DNA of 64,000 nt, from NCBI GenBank assembly GCA_037178855.1, contig JASJZC010000001.1, positions 806,001 to 870,000 of the forward strand. The letters run 5' to 3'. Positions 37,721 through 50,210 of the stretch are shown piece by piece (positions within the stretch are counted from its first letter, which is position 1; the number at the start of each line of letters is the position of its first letter). The translations under genes and the position numbers were made by a program. Source of the DNA: Oscheius sp. JU75. Taxonomy: Eukaryota; Nematoda; Chromadorea; Rhabditida; Rhabditidae. A model generated the notes under the pieces. That model saw only the letters and a program-made list of their open reading frames with translations, had not been told where the DNA came from and ran no database searches.

Positions 37721-39224
37721 ATGTTTCGTCACGAAAATCAGGATCAAAACTTCGGATCCCAGGGAAATCGGTACAATAACAGAGAATATTATGATGGACA
37801 AAGGTTAGACCTTGAATTTGGTTTAAAAAATTCAAATTGTTTAGAAAAAATCAGGGATTCAAGGTACAGTCTTTTACCAGCAGCAATCACCGTCAGAATG
37901 AAGGCAGGGAAGACTATGGAAGGAGGGATGACTATCAGGACAAAAGAAACTATCGCCGAGAGGAATACAGGGGACAGGGAGGATACTCTGGCCAGAACAG
38001 AGGGTACAGGGATGAAAGAGACCAGCAGAGGGATCATCGTCCCAATGGATACAACAATCGGAATCAGTATAATCAACAGAGCTACATAAGGAGAGATGAC
38101 AGACAAGGATATAACAGGTAAGGGTTGAAGATGAGATGTTTTTGACAGAGAGACTGAAACATAGAGGCAGAGAGACGGAAGAGAGACAGAGTGACCAAGA
38201 GAGACAGAGAAACAGACAGGTACAGAGACAAAGGGGGCCAGAAAGACATACAGAGAGACAGCGGGGCAGAAAGACCGAACTAGAACCTCACCAATGATTT
38301 CAGAGCTGACCAATACTCCAATTATCCAAATCAGCACTCTGACCACCGCTTCTCCGGAGAAGACAATTACAGGGTCGACTACGGTCACCAGGAGAGACGC
38401 TATGATCAGAGACAGGACAATAGAGAGCCATACCATGGCAGGAATCATTTCCAAGACCACCAGTATCAGCAGTACAGAGACTCTCCGCCTAGACAGAATG
38501 CCCCTCGTCAATACAACGATAATCGGAACCAACAGTACAGTGATTTCCCTCCGCGAGGGATTGCTCCTCAAAACTACAGGTAGGTCACTTTTTTTCATTT
38601 TTTTACCACGATGAGAAACAGAAACAATGGCTACAATCGGCCCAAATATGACCTGTATCAAGGCGGAAAGAATCAGGACTACAACCAGGAGAGAAACTTC
38701 AGAAGACCGGAGCATGACAGACATCAGGGCTACAATGATCACAACGAAGAGAGGAACCACCGAGTTCCTAGGCAGTTCGATCAGAGACAGGATTACAACA
38801 GTCCCCGTCAGGATAACGGATATAGGACTCCGAGTGAGAATAATGGACACGGACAGTACTATGGATTCGGTGGTCAGCAAACTATCAATGATCGTAAATC
38901 ACACTGTCTCTGGTTCTTACTCTCTCCTTCCAGAATATCGAGACGACCACAACAATGAGCAGATCAGTGACCAAAGATACTATCAGAACCAATCGTCCCT
39001 CAAAGAATTGCCTCCCAGGGACAATCTGTCTCAAACACCACACCAAGGACATTTTGGTGGACAGTTCCGTGAACAATTTGTAGAACCGAACAATACTACA
39101 AACTATAGGGATGACAGACACGATTATGAAGGTAACATTTTGTTCAGGAGGAAGATAATATGCTGTTTAGAAGAAACCGCCTTTGATCAATCGCCTCCAG
39201 TCAGCCCAGTGTCGTTTACGGAAG
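37721..39224 (+). CDS. Q/N/R/Y/D-rich disordered exons, possible N-terminal extension of Argonaute 1
   Basis: Six exons in phase (37721-37803, 37881-38117, 38304-38579, 38622-38893, 38934-39131, 39171-39224) encode about 373 residues made almost wholly of Arg, Asn, Gln, Tyr, Asp, Gly and His (for example YNNRNQYNQQSY, QYQQYRDSPP). This is the composition of prion-like or RG/RY-rich condensate proteins, with no folded domain. The last exon ends in phase 1 at a GTGAGT donor, and the next good acceptor (39516) opens a 17-base leader that runs in frame into the Argonaute ATG at 39534. The stretch could therefore be the N-terminal extension of a long Argonaute isoform. Alternatively it is a separate gene that ends in the unspliced reading after 39224 (stop near 39280). 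Two acceptors are tandem and uncertain by 3-6 bases. Confidence 0.7.
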
Positions 39225-39493
39225 GTGAGTCAGGGATATTCTGCAATTGGAACACGTCTCCCAGTGACGGGCATACACTTTAAGTCTCTCTGTTTCCCTG
39301 TCACTTTCCCTTCTGTTTCTCTGTCTCTCTGACTCCCTGTCTCTGTGTCTCTCTGTTTTACTGTCTGTCTTTATCAAGCCTAAGCTTCAATCCAGTTGCT
39401 ATACATAAATCCTATATTATACGTCGCGTCACTTATATCCTCCGAAATTCTCACCGGCTTGCGAAATGCTCTAGGGAGTCGCCGCCCTCTCCC

Positions 39494-39500
39494 TATATAA
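39494..39500 (+). promoter_or_regulatory. TATA-like box upstream of Argonaute 1 short form
   Basis: TATATAA in a CG-rich surround, 34 bases before the Argonaute ATG and 16 bases before the acceptor. It may drive a short isoform. Being so close to the acceptor, it could also be chance. Confidence 0.3.
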
Positions 39501-39533
39501 CCGCCATTTATTGCAGAATCATCCACAAGCAGA

Positions 39534-42500
39534 ATGTCTACAAAATCATCGAAAAAATCTATTTCTGAATGCTCGGTGACTCCGATTCAAACTCCGATTT
39601 CGTCTATCGCTCCCTCTATCGAGGACCTGAATAAGGCTGTCTCTCAGGTGGTCATCTCTCCGGAGCAGATGGTAAGGAATCTATTGATTTCTCTTAAAAA
39701 CTACATTCAGGAGCAGGGATGTTCGAGAGACTGTGAAACTCCCAAGTTGTTGGTTGAAGCTCCGATGGCTCCAGCTCACCGTCACGACAAGGAGAAGGTC
39801 AGCGGTAGTTTCTTTGTCAATGTCCAAAATTTCCTCCTCTCCCGTACTATCTCTAAAGTCAGACAGTTTCTGTCCTTTACTCTTTGGTCGGTCGGAAAAA
39901 TTCTGTCTGACAGTTTCTGTCCCTACAATCTCTGTAGTAAAAAGATTTTTTCCTCATACAATATCAATGCAAGATGAGTTTTCCCCCGTACCATCTCGAT
40001 CGGCCAAACTTGACAATACTTCATAAGTCTCTGCCTTTAGGTGTTGCTCACGACCAACCTCTTCCCGATGGAAGTCACGTCTAAAATTGTCTACCGTTAC
40101 AACGTAACAATGACAGTAGTCGCTACTGATGGAAGGGCTATCACCATTTCCAAGACTCCCAAGGACGAGTGAGCTATAGTTTCCTAACTTTCTACCATTT
40201 TATTCAGCGCCGGTCGAACTCAGCGTCACGAGACCTGTGTCGCAGCTATTCGAGCTGCCTTGGAAATGTACGGGATGCTGAGACAGGGCGAGCATGCAAT
40301 CTACGACCAGGCCGCCATGCTTTTTAGTTCAGAGTGCATGGATGCAAACTTGAAGCCGGTCAGTCTAACAGAGACAGACTGGGGATTTGTCTAGAAAGTA
40401 TGGGGAGACAGAGAGCCTAAAACACTGACAGTATCTCTTTTAGAACTCGAACACTCTCCACGTCTCAATCGACGTCCTGCATGAGAAGATCCGCCGTTCT
40501 CTCGGCATCGGAGGAGCTAAAGACATTGCCATCGAAATCCAGCCCTGTGCTTCCGGAGAGTCCCAGTTTGACATCTCCAAGTTCCGCGACGCTCACAAGA
40601 ACAGAGACCTCTCCTCCCTTGACAGATCCTGGCAACAGTTCTATGACATGCTAACCAGCGAGCCCGCTGTTCATGGGTAAGAAATATTGCTCCTCCTCTA
40701 TGGATGCCCAATTTCAGTGGGAAGTACACGGCCTTCGGTTCCGGCAAGCTCTTCCCCAAAAATGCTCGTGGTCAAGCAGTCAAGAACAAAGGACAAGAGA
40801 CCTTCAACGGTGTGAACAAGGGAATTGCTTTCATTGAGCCCAAGAACGACAAAATGGTACCAGCCCTAGTCCTGGATGGTTAGTAACTTCTTTTTTATGA
40901 CAATGCTTTCGCTTCTTAGCCAAAGTAGGCCAGTTCTTCAAGGCCCAAAATGTCATTTTGACCGTCTGTGACTTCATGGGCAACTGGGATTACGATGACA
41001 TTGTCTCGGCGTTCCCGTTCCCCAATCAGAGCAAGCTGGAGAAGGAGGACTGGGGCAAGATAAATGGTTACATCCGAGGTGAGTCTCTCAGTTTTTCTGT
41101 CTCTCTGTCGCTCTGTCTTTCTGTACTAAACAATTTTTACCAGGCCTCCGATTCACCATGGTCATCGGTAACTCCGAGAGTTCCTTCGTCGCCTCAGGAA
41201 TCTCCGATCGTCCCATTGACCAGCTCACTGAAAGGAACATGTTGTAAGTTTTCTTCTCTATCTTTTTGGACTAGAATATTCAGCGGAAAAGACGTCCCGC
41301 TCTTTCAATGCTCCCGCTTCGGGCTATTGGACTTGTCCAATATCCGTCGTCACTGGCCGGCTGTCGTTGTCCGTGGGAAGTTTGACAAGGAGGTAGTCAC
41401 TTCTTACTACCCGATGGAATTCCTGACTGTGGCCAAGAACCAACGCGTCCCAATTTGCAAGATGGACGATGGGAAACCTAAGCCTCAGCATGTCAACCAA
41501 CGGTTCCAAGCTATCCACAACATGATCGCTGAACTGAACCTGGATTCCAGCAGTCCCCAGAGCAAAATCTTGAAATCTTTTGGTGTCCGAATCGCCCCTA
41601 AACCACTGTCTGTCACTGCTATTCGTCGAGCTCGACCAGCCATCATGGGAGCCTCTGGAAAGTCTGTACAGCTGGACAATGACCGGGGAACCTTCAAGTT
41701 TGACAAGTTCGTGGAGCCAGGAGCCGCTGACGATGTCGTCATCGCTCATGACTGTCACTTCGATGTTGTCAGGAAGATGAAGGACAGGCTCGATCTGGTC
41801 ACTCGTAGTCAAGGCATTCGTGTCGGGAAATGGCATTTTTTGAGCGTCGAGCAGCGTGCGGGCAAGATCAAGAACGTCTTTGAAACTGTCAAGAAATGGA
41901 AATCTGAGAGAAAAGTCGGCAGAACCGTGCTGATCATCTACGTGGACCATGTCGATTCGAAATCTCACGGTAAGTAGCTCATTATCTTGTCACTTACCAT
42001 GAAATTTCAGGCCTCCTCAAGCTCTACGAGCGAATGTATCTAATCCAAACGCAGCACTTGACAATAAAGGTCGCCTCAGAGATCCCTTCGAAAAGTATGA
42101 CCTGTCAGAACGTCTTGAACAAGATGAACTGCAAACTGGGAGGACTCAACTACAGGGTAAATCCCGACAACTATGCGTAAGCTTTGATCTTCTAAGTAGG
42201 CTTAATTGCATGTTTAGGGCTCAGGACTGGATCAGGAATGGAAAGACTCTAGTCATCGGTTACGACGTGGCCCATCCGTCTGGTGTCTCTCGGGAGGATC
42301 AGTTAGACAAGAAGCCACCGGTCGATCCGAGTGTTGTTGGGGTGAGTGAGAAAGAGGCAGTGAGACAGAGAAACAGGAAGACAGAAAGACTGAAAGACCG
42401 AAAGATAGAGACATAGAGACAGAGAGTCATTTCCAACTTCAGCTCTCCTTCAATGGAGCGAAGAACCCTGAAGCCTTTATCGGTGACTTCCACTACCAGC

Positions 42501-43712
42501 TACCCAAGAAGGAACAAGTCTCCGATGCCATCCTGAATTCCCGAATAAAGTGGATGCTGGAAATGTTCCACAAGAATCGTGGCCAGCTCCCTGAAAGCAT
42601 CGTGATCATTCGCGACGGAGTCTCTGAAGGACAGTACGACATGGTATGCCTCACCCTCTGTCCATTTAAAACTGTTTTTTTAGGTACTGAACAAGGAGTT
42701 CCAAGCTATCAAGGAAGGCGTAGAAGAGTTTCAAAACATGAATGAGCGTGAGATCAAAGGAATCCAGAACTGGCAGCCGAAGTTCAGCTTGATTGTTGTC
42801 TGCAAGAGACACAACAAGCGCTTTGCCGTGGATAAGGGAAGGACTTACGAGAATCCGAAGACAGGAACAGTCATCGACGACACTGTTACCAGAACTGATA
42901 TGACTCAGTTCTACATGCAGCCTCACCATGCAAACCAGGTAAATCTTTCACTTTTTCCTGGAATTACACCAGTACTTTAAAATAATTTTGCATATAGCTT
43001 AAACTATACGAGGCCGAAATTGCCGCAACTGTACACACGGTAGTTAGTTCGATGAATATAGCTTTACTCGTTCCCTGCCGGGGCGCGCCCGCTGTCACAC
43101 TGCAGACTTACTATTAGTTTTCGTGGTACGCGTCGTGTTTTCAGGCGTTTCAATGGTATTACTTTATTCTCAACTTAATAAATAAACTTTGAATTGTATA
43201 CTGAAGTTCTTATTAAGGTTGAAAATAAATTTTTGGTTACCCCTCGCACTGATCGAATGCTCGGCGCAACACATTTAACGGTTTTTAGTACTTTGAGGTT
43301 TTCGAAAGCTAGTAATTTATAAATCTATAAATCTTAGGGAACGTCCAAGCTGCCAGCCTTCCAAGTCCTCGTGAACAATGCTCTAACTGCCGAGACCCAG
43401 GACAAGCTCCAGTCGTTCATCTTCGCTCTCTGCTTCAATCACCAGATCTTCGGCGGAGCTGTGAGTCTACCCGAGCCTGTCTACCAGGCAGACGAGTGGG
43501 CCAAGCGAGGCAACGATATCTACAAAGTCTACGCGTTAGTTGATCCGACCTACGGATTCATAAAATCTAGTTCCAGTGAGACCTACGAGATTCCTAGGCT
43601 CAAGGCTTGGAACAAGAATATCTACTCTACGGCTCCTATTGACTATGAGAAAGTTACCGAGCAGCTCTGCTACCAGAAAACTTCCATGATGGGAAGCAGG
43701 GTCAACGCTTAA
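39534..43712 (+). CDS. Argonaute 1 (slicer-type)
   Basis: A small-RNA-guided nuclease. Fifteen exons in phase (39534-39671, 39711-39797, 40041-40168, 40208-40358, 40444-40676, 40718-40878, 40920-41078, 41144-41243, 41284-41969, 42011-42176, 42218-42341, 42443-42643, 42684-42938, 43338-43534, 43577-43712) give 973 residues. The order is N domain (TNLFPMEVTSKIVYRYNV), linker, PAZ (about residues 330-450), MID and PIWI. The catalytic tetrad looks complete: Asp in IGYDVAHPSG, Glu in LPKKEQV, Asp in IIRDGVSEGQ and His in YMQPHH. The C-terminal part has QADEWAKRG and ends RVNA. Introns are mostly 40 bases to about 240, except intron 13 (399 bases), which may contain an insertion. Exons just upstream join in phase and may extend the N-terminus. 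AATAAA at 43804. Which nematode Argonaute clade it belongs to needs a tree. Confidence 0.95.
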
Positions 43713-44977
43713 CTTTTTCGTGTTTTTGTGCCCTTTGTCATACAATGATTTGAACTTGTCTTTAATTCTGGCTCGGGTCATTTTCAATTTAAATTTGTGT
43801 TGCAATAAAGAATTACGGTGTGTTTTTGAGAAGACGGAGAGACATAAAATAATTGCGAGATAGTTTATTAACATGAGTCACACTCCTTCATCGCATTTTG
43901 AGCAAAAACAAGCGCATGTGTTGACCGGCTGCTGACCGCTTCGCGGCAAATTTTTTTTCCACATATCTCTACTAACCGTCAACGATGGCCAGTTCGCCAG
44001 AGTCGACTTGCCGTCTTCATTATATTCTGTTCATGAAAAAGAGTGCATAAGTTGCGGTACAAATTTTCTTGACTCGAAGACCGTTTGGAAAACGACCGTT
44101 TGGAAAATGCTATTATTTTTGAACGCACTATATATAGGATAAGTTGGTGCACAGCCAAAATCGGGCCCATTCGAAAATGATTTCTTTTTTGTGACAGACT
44201 ATAATTTATTGACAGTTTTCACCTTTGTTTCATATTTTTAGAAAACCAACTGTCGGACATCCAAACAGAGTCAGTAATGGATATTATCGTGAGTTCCGCT
44301 GCCCCTTCCACAGACACATATCGACTGATTGTGCAAAGTATTGTCTCGGTCTCCTCACAGCCTTTATATTTAATGCCCACAAGGCAGTGGTAGCTCTTTT
44401 TTTCTCACATGTTACGGCAAAACAAACATCCAAACAGAGACAGTTACGCCGTGTGCCTTCTTAGGATAGATGTTTAGGGCTAAACATACTGTCCATTCAC
44501 ATACGCATTTGTTTTCTCATAATCTTCTGCCATATGTCTTTCTTCCAGTATCTGTCATGAAGCCTGTACTCTTTCGCTAAAATTCTGTGCTGACGAACTG
44601 CTGACCAAGCCTCGTATAGGGAGACTCAGCTCTCGTAAAATGATTAGGATGTTTACGATTTTTTCCACTAGTCTGATCGACGGGGCAATTTCCCCGCGTT
44701 CGATTTCCAATAATGCATCGCGGAATTTTATTGCTTCATAATTTCCAAAAAAAGGGCTCACTATCACGCTTTCTTCACTCGACTTCACTTATCTTTGCCT
44801 GCAGTCGCTCTCTCGCGAACGCCCGTTCTCTTTTCGAGCGGGAAAAACACATGTGAACATGACCCATGGTAGTTAAACTATCAGCAAAATAGCTTCCTGC
44901 TGTTTACCTATAGTTTCCTTTTGTATTTTCCTGCATATTTATATGATTTTCAGTTTGGGCCATATTAAAAATCAAGA
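43713..44977. other. Intergenic region Argonaute 1 / Argonaute 2
   Basis: It contains the Argonaute 1 polyadenylation signal (43804-43809) and a direct repeat GACCGTTTGGAAAA at about 44078-44105. An acceptor-like TTTTCAG (44953) lies 25 bases before the Argonaute 2 ATG. No other gene was supported. Confidence 0.5.
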
Positions 44978-47900
44978 ATGGAAACGGTTTCGACCAGTTT
45001 TGGCCAGATGAAGCTGGAGAACCAGGCACCGCCGAGACTGGCTCCTGCAAGGAGAGACGACAAGGAGAAGGTAAGTTAATGTCTCTGTCTCTCTGTCCCC
45101 TGTATCTCTGTATCTCTGGCTCTCTATCTCTCGGTCACTGTATCAATGAAAGCTTTCAGATCCAGCTCTTGTCTAACATATACAAGCTCGATATCGTCTC
45201 CACCCTTGTCTACCGTCTGGAAATCGAGATTCTTTTATGTGACGAGACCCGGCAGAAGATCTACGCTTTCTCCAAAGGGCCGGCCGATGAGTGAGTCATT
45301 ATATGTTGTAATAATTATCACATGGTTGTAGTACCGCCAAGACTAACCGACTGGACATCTGTAGGGAGGCATTAATGAAAGTTTTTGAAGCCTACGAACT
45401 TTTGAGAGATGGAGAGGCAATCATCTATGATGGTGTCAGTGCCCTCTACTGCAATTTCAACCTAATGAAAAAAATTGATCAGGTAAACCTGTGATTTTTT
45501 TTACACTTTTTAGATCTCCAAGTCTCTTACAGTCAAATTAGAAGATATTCATCCAGAGACGAGGAGCAAAATTAATGCCCGATGGCCCAAGGAGATCGAG
45601 GTCAAAATATGTCCAGTCAAATCCGGTCTGTCATCTTTTGACATCTCTAAGACTAGAGCTGGAGGAGACAACGAGCTTCGAACCTTCCTGGAAATGCTCA
45701 CCTCGGCTCCATACATGCTGAGGTTTGTCACTGTCTACTGTCGCTGTCATTTTAACTGACTGTTTTTCAGTGGAAAGTACACTGCCTTTGGAAAGTCTCT
45801 CCTCTTCCCGAAAGATGGAAGTCGTGTGGACTACGGCGGTGGCATCCAAGTTATCAGAGGAATCACGAAGACAGTGAACGTGGTTGAGTCTGACGGACAG
45901 GCCAGCCACAGTTTGGCTATCGATTGTAGGTCAACTGTTTTGCTACCTTCAATGCGTGGTTTCAGGGAAGTATGTACAGTTATTCAAAGAGCAGCCATTG
46001 TTGGATATGCTTAAGCAAACATTTGGATGGGGTTATGACCCTAGAAGGTCTAGAAATTTAGCCGCGGATCTGGACAAAATGAACACTCTCGTCAGGGGTT
46101 TAGGCCTTAACTTCAAGTTCTCATTCCCAGTTTTAAGGGTTGCGCCTTTCTACTACTTCCAACTACAACTTCCTCGCCATTGGAGTTACAAACGCTCCCC
46201 TGTCAGAGTTGGTCGAATCAACTATGTCTAAGTGTGGACATTGGCCAGCTATTATCAACAAGCGGGTTGAAAACAAGCGGTAAGCTGAGTAGTTTACAGG
46301 TAGATAGGATTAAGGTTGGTTCAAGAATATTTTGCTGTGGACGAACTAGTCGTCGAGGCCAACCAGAGAGTTCCGATGCACAAGCAGAATGAAGTGGTGA
46401 GTGGAAAGAGACAGAGGCAGAGACAGGCCAGTTTTCAGCCTCGTCCCATTGCCGTTCAAGAACGCTTCGACCAAGTAGCCAGGACCAGACAAGAGCTCCA
46501 ACAGAACCAGCACAGCCGTGTCTTCGAGGCTTTCGGTGTTCGTCTCTCTCTCGACCCTCTGCGTCCTCAGGCTATAAGACATCCTCTTCCCTCGGTCATC
46601 TACGCCAATGGGGCCAGAGCTCGTCTTCGTGAAGATACCGTAAGTCAATGAAGAGAAATATGCTAAAAATTCCTTAGGGGATCTGGAAACAGTCCGATAC
46701 GCGATTCGATAGTTCGATAGTACAGTATGTCGAGCCGGCCAGGATCTCCCATGTCGTCGTCGGAGTCGACTGTTCGGACAACATTGGACAGTAAGTTTTG
46801 AGCCGATATTTCATAGGTAGTTGGCATCTAAAGACATACCAAATCTTCACGATAGTTTCACACAATGTCAACTTCTAGGCCGATGTTCAACTCTCTTAAG
46901 GGAGCCGCCCAAGAACAGCAGATCCATGCCACGTGGGTCTACCTCCCTTCAACAAGCCAATCAACCAAGGAGAACTTGAAGAATCTTTTCGAGAGGGTTG
47001 TGAAAGAGAAGAAAAACGGCAACTGTGGACAGAATACAATCATTCTCTACGTGGACGACCAGCATAACAAGGAGAGTCATGGTTGGTACAGTCAGTGTTC
47101 TCAATATTTGATAGTTTAGGCCTGCTGAAGATGTATGAGAGTCGGTATGAGATTGTGACCCAGCACATTACCACCAAGATTGCCAGAGACATTCCGACCA
47201 AACGAGACACGAGGATGAATGTCCTAAACAAGCTGAACGCCAAGATGGGCGGGATGAACTATAGTGTCTGTCCTGACAGAAATGCGTAAGTCAGAAGGGG
47301 GAGAGACAAAGAGATAGAAAGACGGATGGACAGGGAAAAGAAAGACAGAGACATCAATTTTCAGTCAGAACATCTGGATCAAGAACGGAAAATCTCTGGT
47401 TATTGGACTGGACGTTTCTCATCCAACTGGACCGATGCCGCTGTCAACGGAGAAACAGCCTCCCTCGTCAGCCTCAGTAGTTGGGGTGAGCTCAACAGAG
47501 ACAGAGACACACTCTCCATTACAGCTCTCCTACAATTCGACAGACAACCCCGAGTACTTCGTTGGAGACTTTCACTATCAATGGGCCCGTCAAGAGAGGA
47601 TTGAAGATCATATCCTCGTGGGCCGGATGCAAGGAATCTTGGAAATGTGGAAGGAACACAGAGATCTCCCGGATAACATCATTGTACTGAGAGACGGAGT
47701 CTCGGACGGTCAGCTGGACATGGTGGGACCTTGACCATAGTAAGACCAACAGGTTCAGGTTCTGAACCAAGAGTTTGTGGCTATCAAGCAAGGAGTTCGG
47801 CTCTTCCAAAACTCCTGCAGAGCTTCGAACTGGAGGCCCAAATATCTACTCGCTGTCGTAACTAAGCGGCATAACAAGAGATTCGCCCGAGAAGTTGGTG

Positions 47901-48473
47901 GCCGAGCTCAGAATCCCCTCATCGGAACAGTGGTCGACCAACAGGTCGTGAGACCAGATCTGACTCATTTCTACATGCAGAGCCACAACAATGTCTTGGT
48001 AAGAGATTGTCAAACTGCTAAACGGAACAGTTTTAGGGAACTGCCAAGCTGCCCAGCTACTACCTTCTTGTAAATGAGATCTCAGGACAGGATGATACCC
48101 AAGACCAGATCCAGTCCCTGTTTTTGGCTCTGGCCTTCAACCACCAGGTTAGTTAGAAAGTGACAGTGACGGTGACAGTGGACAACTCTTAACACTTTCT
48201 TCAGATTCACGCCGGCTCGACCAGTCTCCCCGAACCCATTTATCAGGCCGACGCTTGGGCTTCTCGTGGAAAAAGCCTCTGGAAACATTGGGTGTAGGTT
48301 TAGTTTTTTTCTGCTATCTAACAAATGACTTCAGCGACCAAACTTACGTATTCCCTCGAGTCCAGACCTGGGACACCAAGAAGTACAGCACCGCTCCGAT
48401 CGATTACGAGAAGATGACCACCGACCTGTCCTACAAGGGAACCAAGCTCGAGCAGTTGCGGGTCAACGCTTAA
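44978..48473 (+). CDS. Argonaute 2 (slicer-type)
   Basis: A paralogue of the Argonaute just upstream. Eighteen exons in phase (44978-45070, 45160-45290, 45332-45482, 45514-45722, 45771-45925, 45966-46097, 46138-46279, 46315-46396, 46439-46639, 46678-46790, 46879-47081, 47120-47285, 47365-47485, 47525-47722, 47759-47998, 48037-48147, 48205-48293, 48335-48473) give 891 residues. Landmarks: SNIYKLDIVSTLVYRLEI (N domain), GKYTAFGKS, VEPARISHVVVG, and PIWI residues Asp in IGLDVSHPTG, Glu in WARQERI, Asp in LRDGVSDGQ and His in YMQSHNN. It ends LRVNA like its neighbour. Intron 6 (46098-46137) was set by matching LVRGLRLSTTSN to IRGLRFTMVIGN in Argonaute 1. The N-terminus is short and lacks the disordered extension. 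Expression is probably separate, since an acceptor precedes the ATG. Confidence 0.95.
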
Positions 48474-49107
48474 AAATACCGATGATGCCTCTGTGCATAT
48501 CCTACACGTTTAACTTGTCTGTCCCTGTGATCTATATTCAATATAGAACATTCTATTGGCTTTCTTATCTTGCGTAATGATGATGGGCTCTCTTAACATA
48601 TTCACAGGGCTTCGGAACATCAATTATAAGGGAGCTGCTGGTTTATCGATTCCCAAAGAAGGTTGTAATGCAGAGTAAAGTGTTTTGTGCCCCTTAATTT
48701 ACAGATTTTTAGAATTTATCTGCATTGCGTAACAAAGTTTATGAGAACGCAATGAGTATGCAAAAATAAACTACTTTGCACTTTACTCAAGCCCAACGTA
48801 AAGCCTTGCAATAAAAGCTACGTCACATGTAAACCAAATAATTTGTACCTAAGCTTCGCATCAATAAAGATGTTCAACAACCATTCAAGAACCATTGTCC
48901 TGCATATGCTCGTTCCCAGAATGTAAGCTTAGATATATTTTATATATTATAATGCACGTTAATACTTTTAGATTCTCAAACAAGAGCTTGCTCAAACTGC
49001 ACATGACCCAACATAACATTATGCACATTAAGTGTGACAAGTGGTAAGAGACAATCAAAATATACAAAAGTCGCTTACGTATTTTGTAACTTGAACTGTC
49101 CTGACTT

Positions 49108-49499
49108 GTCTTGTCATCTCTAATCTAGGATAATACTTGACAGAAAAGCCCACAAACATTTTCAAATGATATCCCAGATTAGAGTTGACTTGTGTCGCAG
49201 ACGGACGCTTTTTACCAATTGTAAAGGTAGGATATTTTCAGCTACAAAACTACTATTGGATTGATCAGATTAAAAAGGACAAAAGAATGGTTTCCACTAG
49301 AGGACAGCGACGTCGCTTGTCCCGAGTCGCCGTGTGGAGAAGAAGTGTGAAATCGAAGATCTTCGTTTACCTAAAAACCTGATATCTTACCTTTACAATT
49401 TGCAAGAGGTGCGACACAAGTCAACTCTAATCTTTGATAGTAATGGACAATGTTCGTGCTTTTCTGTCAAGTGTTATCCCAGATTAGAGTTGACAAGAC
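49108..49499. mobile_element. Foldback (MITE-like) element
   Basis: The arms, about 120 bp each (49108-49235 and 49381-49499), are inverted copies carrying AGATTAGAGTTGAC, CTTGACAGAAAAGC and TTGTAAAGGTA. The 145-base centre is unrelated. A related single arm occurs at about 57668-57775. No transposase is present. Confidence 0.7.
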
Positions 49500-49922
49500 G
49501 AGTATGAAGAGTATAACAGTTCCAAAGAGTACTGAGTCGCTCCGCCAGGAGTGTAAGCGGCTGGTCTAGTTCAAAATGCCCAAAAGTCTCTGTGTGTATG
49601 TGTCTGAAGCAATAATTGCAAATTTGTCGATACTAATTACTCTTTGCAAGTCAAGTCAAATCGAGTCAGTTGGGAAAATGTGTCTCTGGGAGGACGTTGC
49701 TCCTGCCAGGGTAGCTCGACTGGAACAGCGTCTACCTGTCACGAGCCCCAATGGGACATCAGCCAAAGTTGTTTCTAAGATTATGCCAAAGTAATTATCG
49801 GTTTCTCAAACTCAAACTCAATAAACTTGTTCGTTGACTAGCTTTGCAGTTAAAGATAAAGTCGACTAAAGAAAAGGGGTGGGGAGAGAAAGATGCTCAG
49901 TGGCCAGAAGAATGGGATGCAC

Positions 49923-50070
49923 ATAGAGAAGAAACCAATTTCTCAGAAATATGAAGGAGAAACTTGCCACTCTGGCCAAGCAGCAAGGACTCACTGCCAG
50001 ATGGCACGTCTTCTCGACTTCCAATGGGAGCACTCATCAAAAGATTGTCAATCTTTTCGAGTATGTGAAA
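49923..50070 (+). repeat. Inverted partial copy of Argonaute 3 exon 9
   Basis: These 148 bases match the complement of 51715-51862 with three mismatches. They comprise 24 bases of Argonaute 3 intron 8 plus 124 bases of exon 9. Intron sequence is included, so this is a recent DNA-level duplication and not a processed copy. It lies 141 bases beyond the Argonaute 3 stop codon in opposite orientation, with no minus-strand AATAAA seen in between. Confidence 0.93.
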
Positions 50071-50210
50071 AGGGAATTATTGGTTAGAGGACACAACATG
50101 AATTAAGGCAAGAGTCACAAAGCAAGTGATGGGGTCGGGGAACTAAAGTATGAAAACAGGCAAGGGTCAACAATCACATAAAAAGTTTGAGAATAAGTTA
50201 CAATTCGTAT

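Larger units (their letters stand above)
48474..50210. other. Convergent region between Argonaute 2 and Argonaute 3
   Basis: Both Argonaute 3' ends face this stretch. It holds a small inverted repeat (AGTAAAGTG near 48675 against CACTTTACT near 48780), a 392-bp foldback element, a small open frame (49576-49794) with AATAAA at about 49830, and an inverted copy of Argonaute 3 sequence. The small frame has no family resemblance and may be chance. Confidence 0.5.

Noticed and set aside
37789-38880. 363-codon open frame on the minus strand
   Set aside because: It is exactly antisense to the Q/N/R/Y-rich exons and consists of hydrophobic residues that result from reading that biased sequence backwards.
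41324-41968. 214-codon minus-strand frame
   Set aside because: Antisense to the longest Argonaute 1 exon; no domain of its own.
49576-49794. 72-codon frame with AATAAA after it
   Set aside because: No family similarity or clear exon border; kept only as a remark in the intergenic entry.
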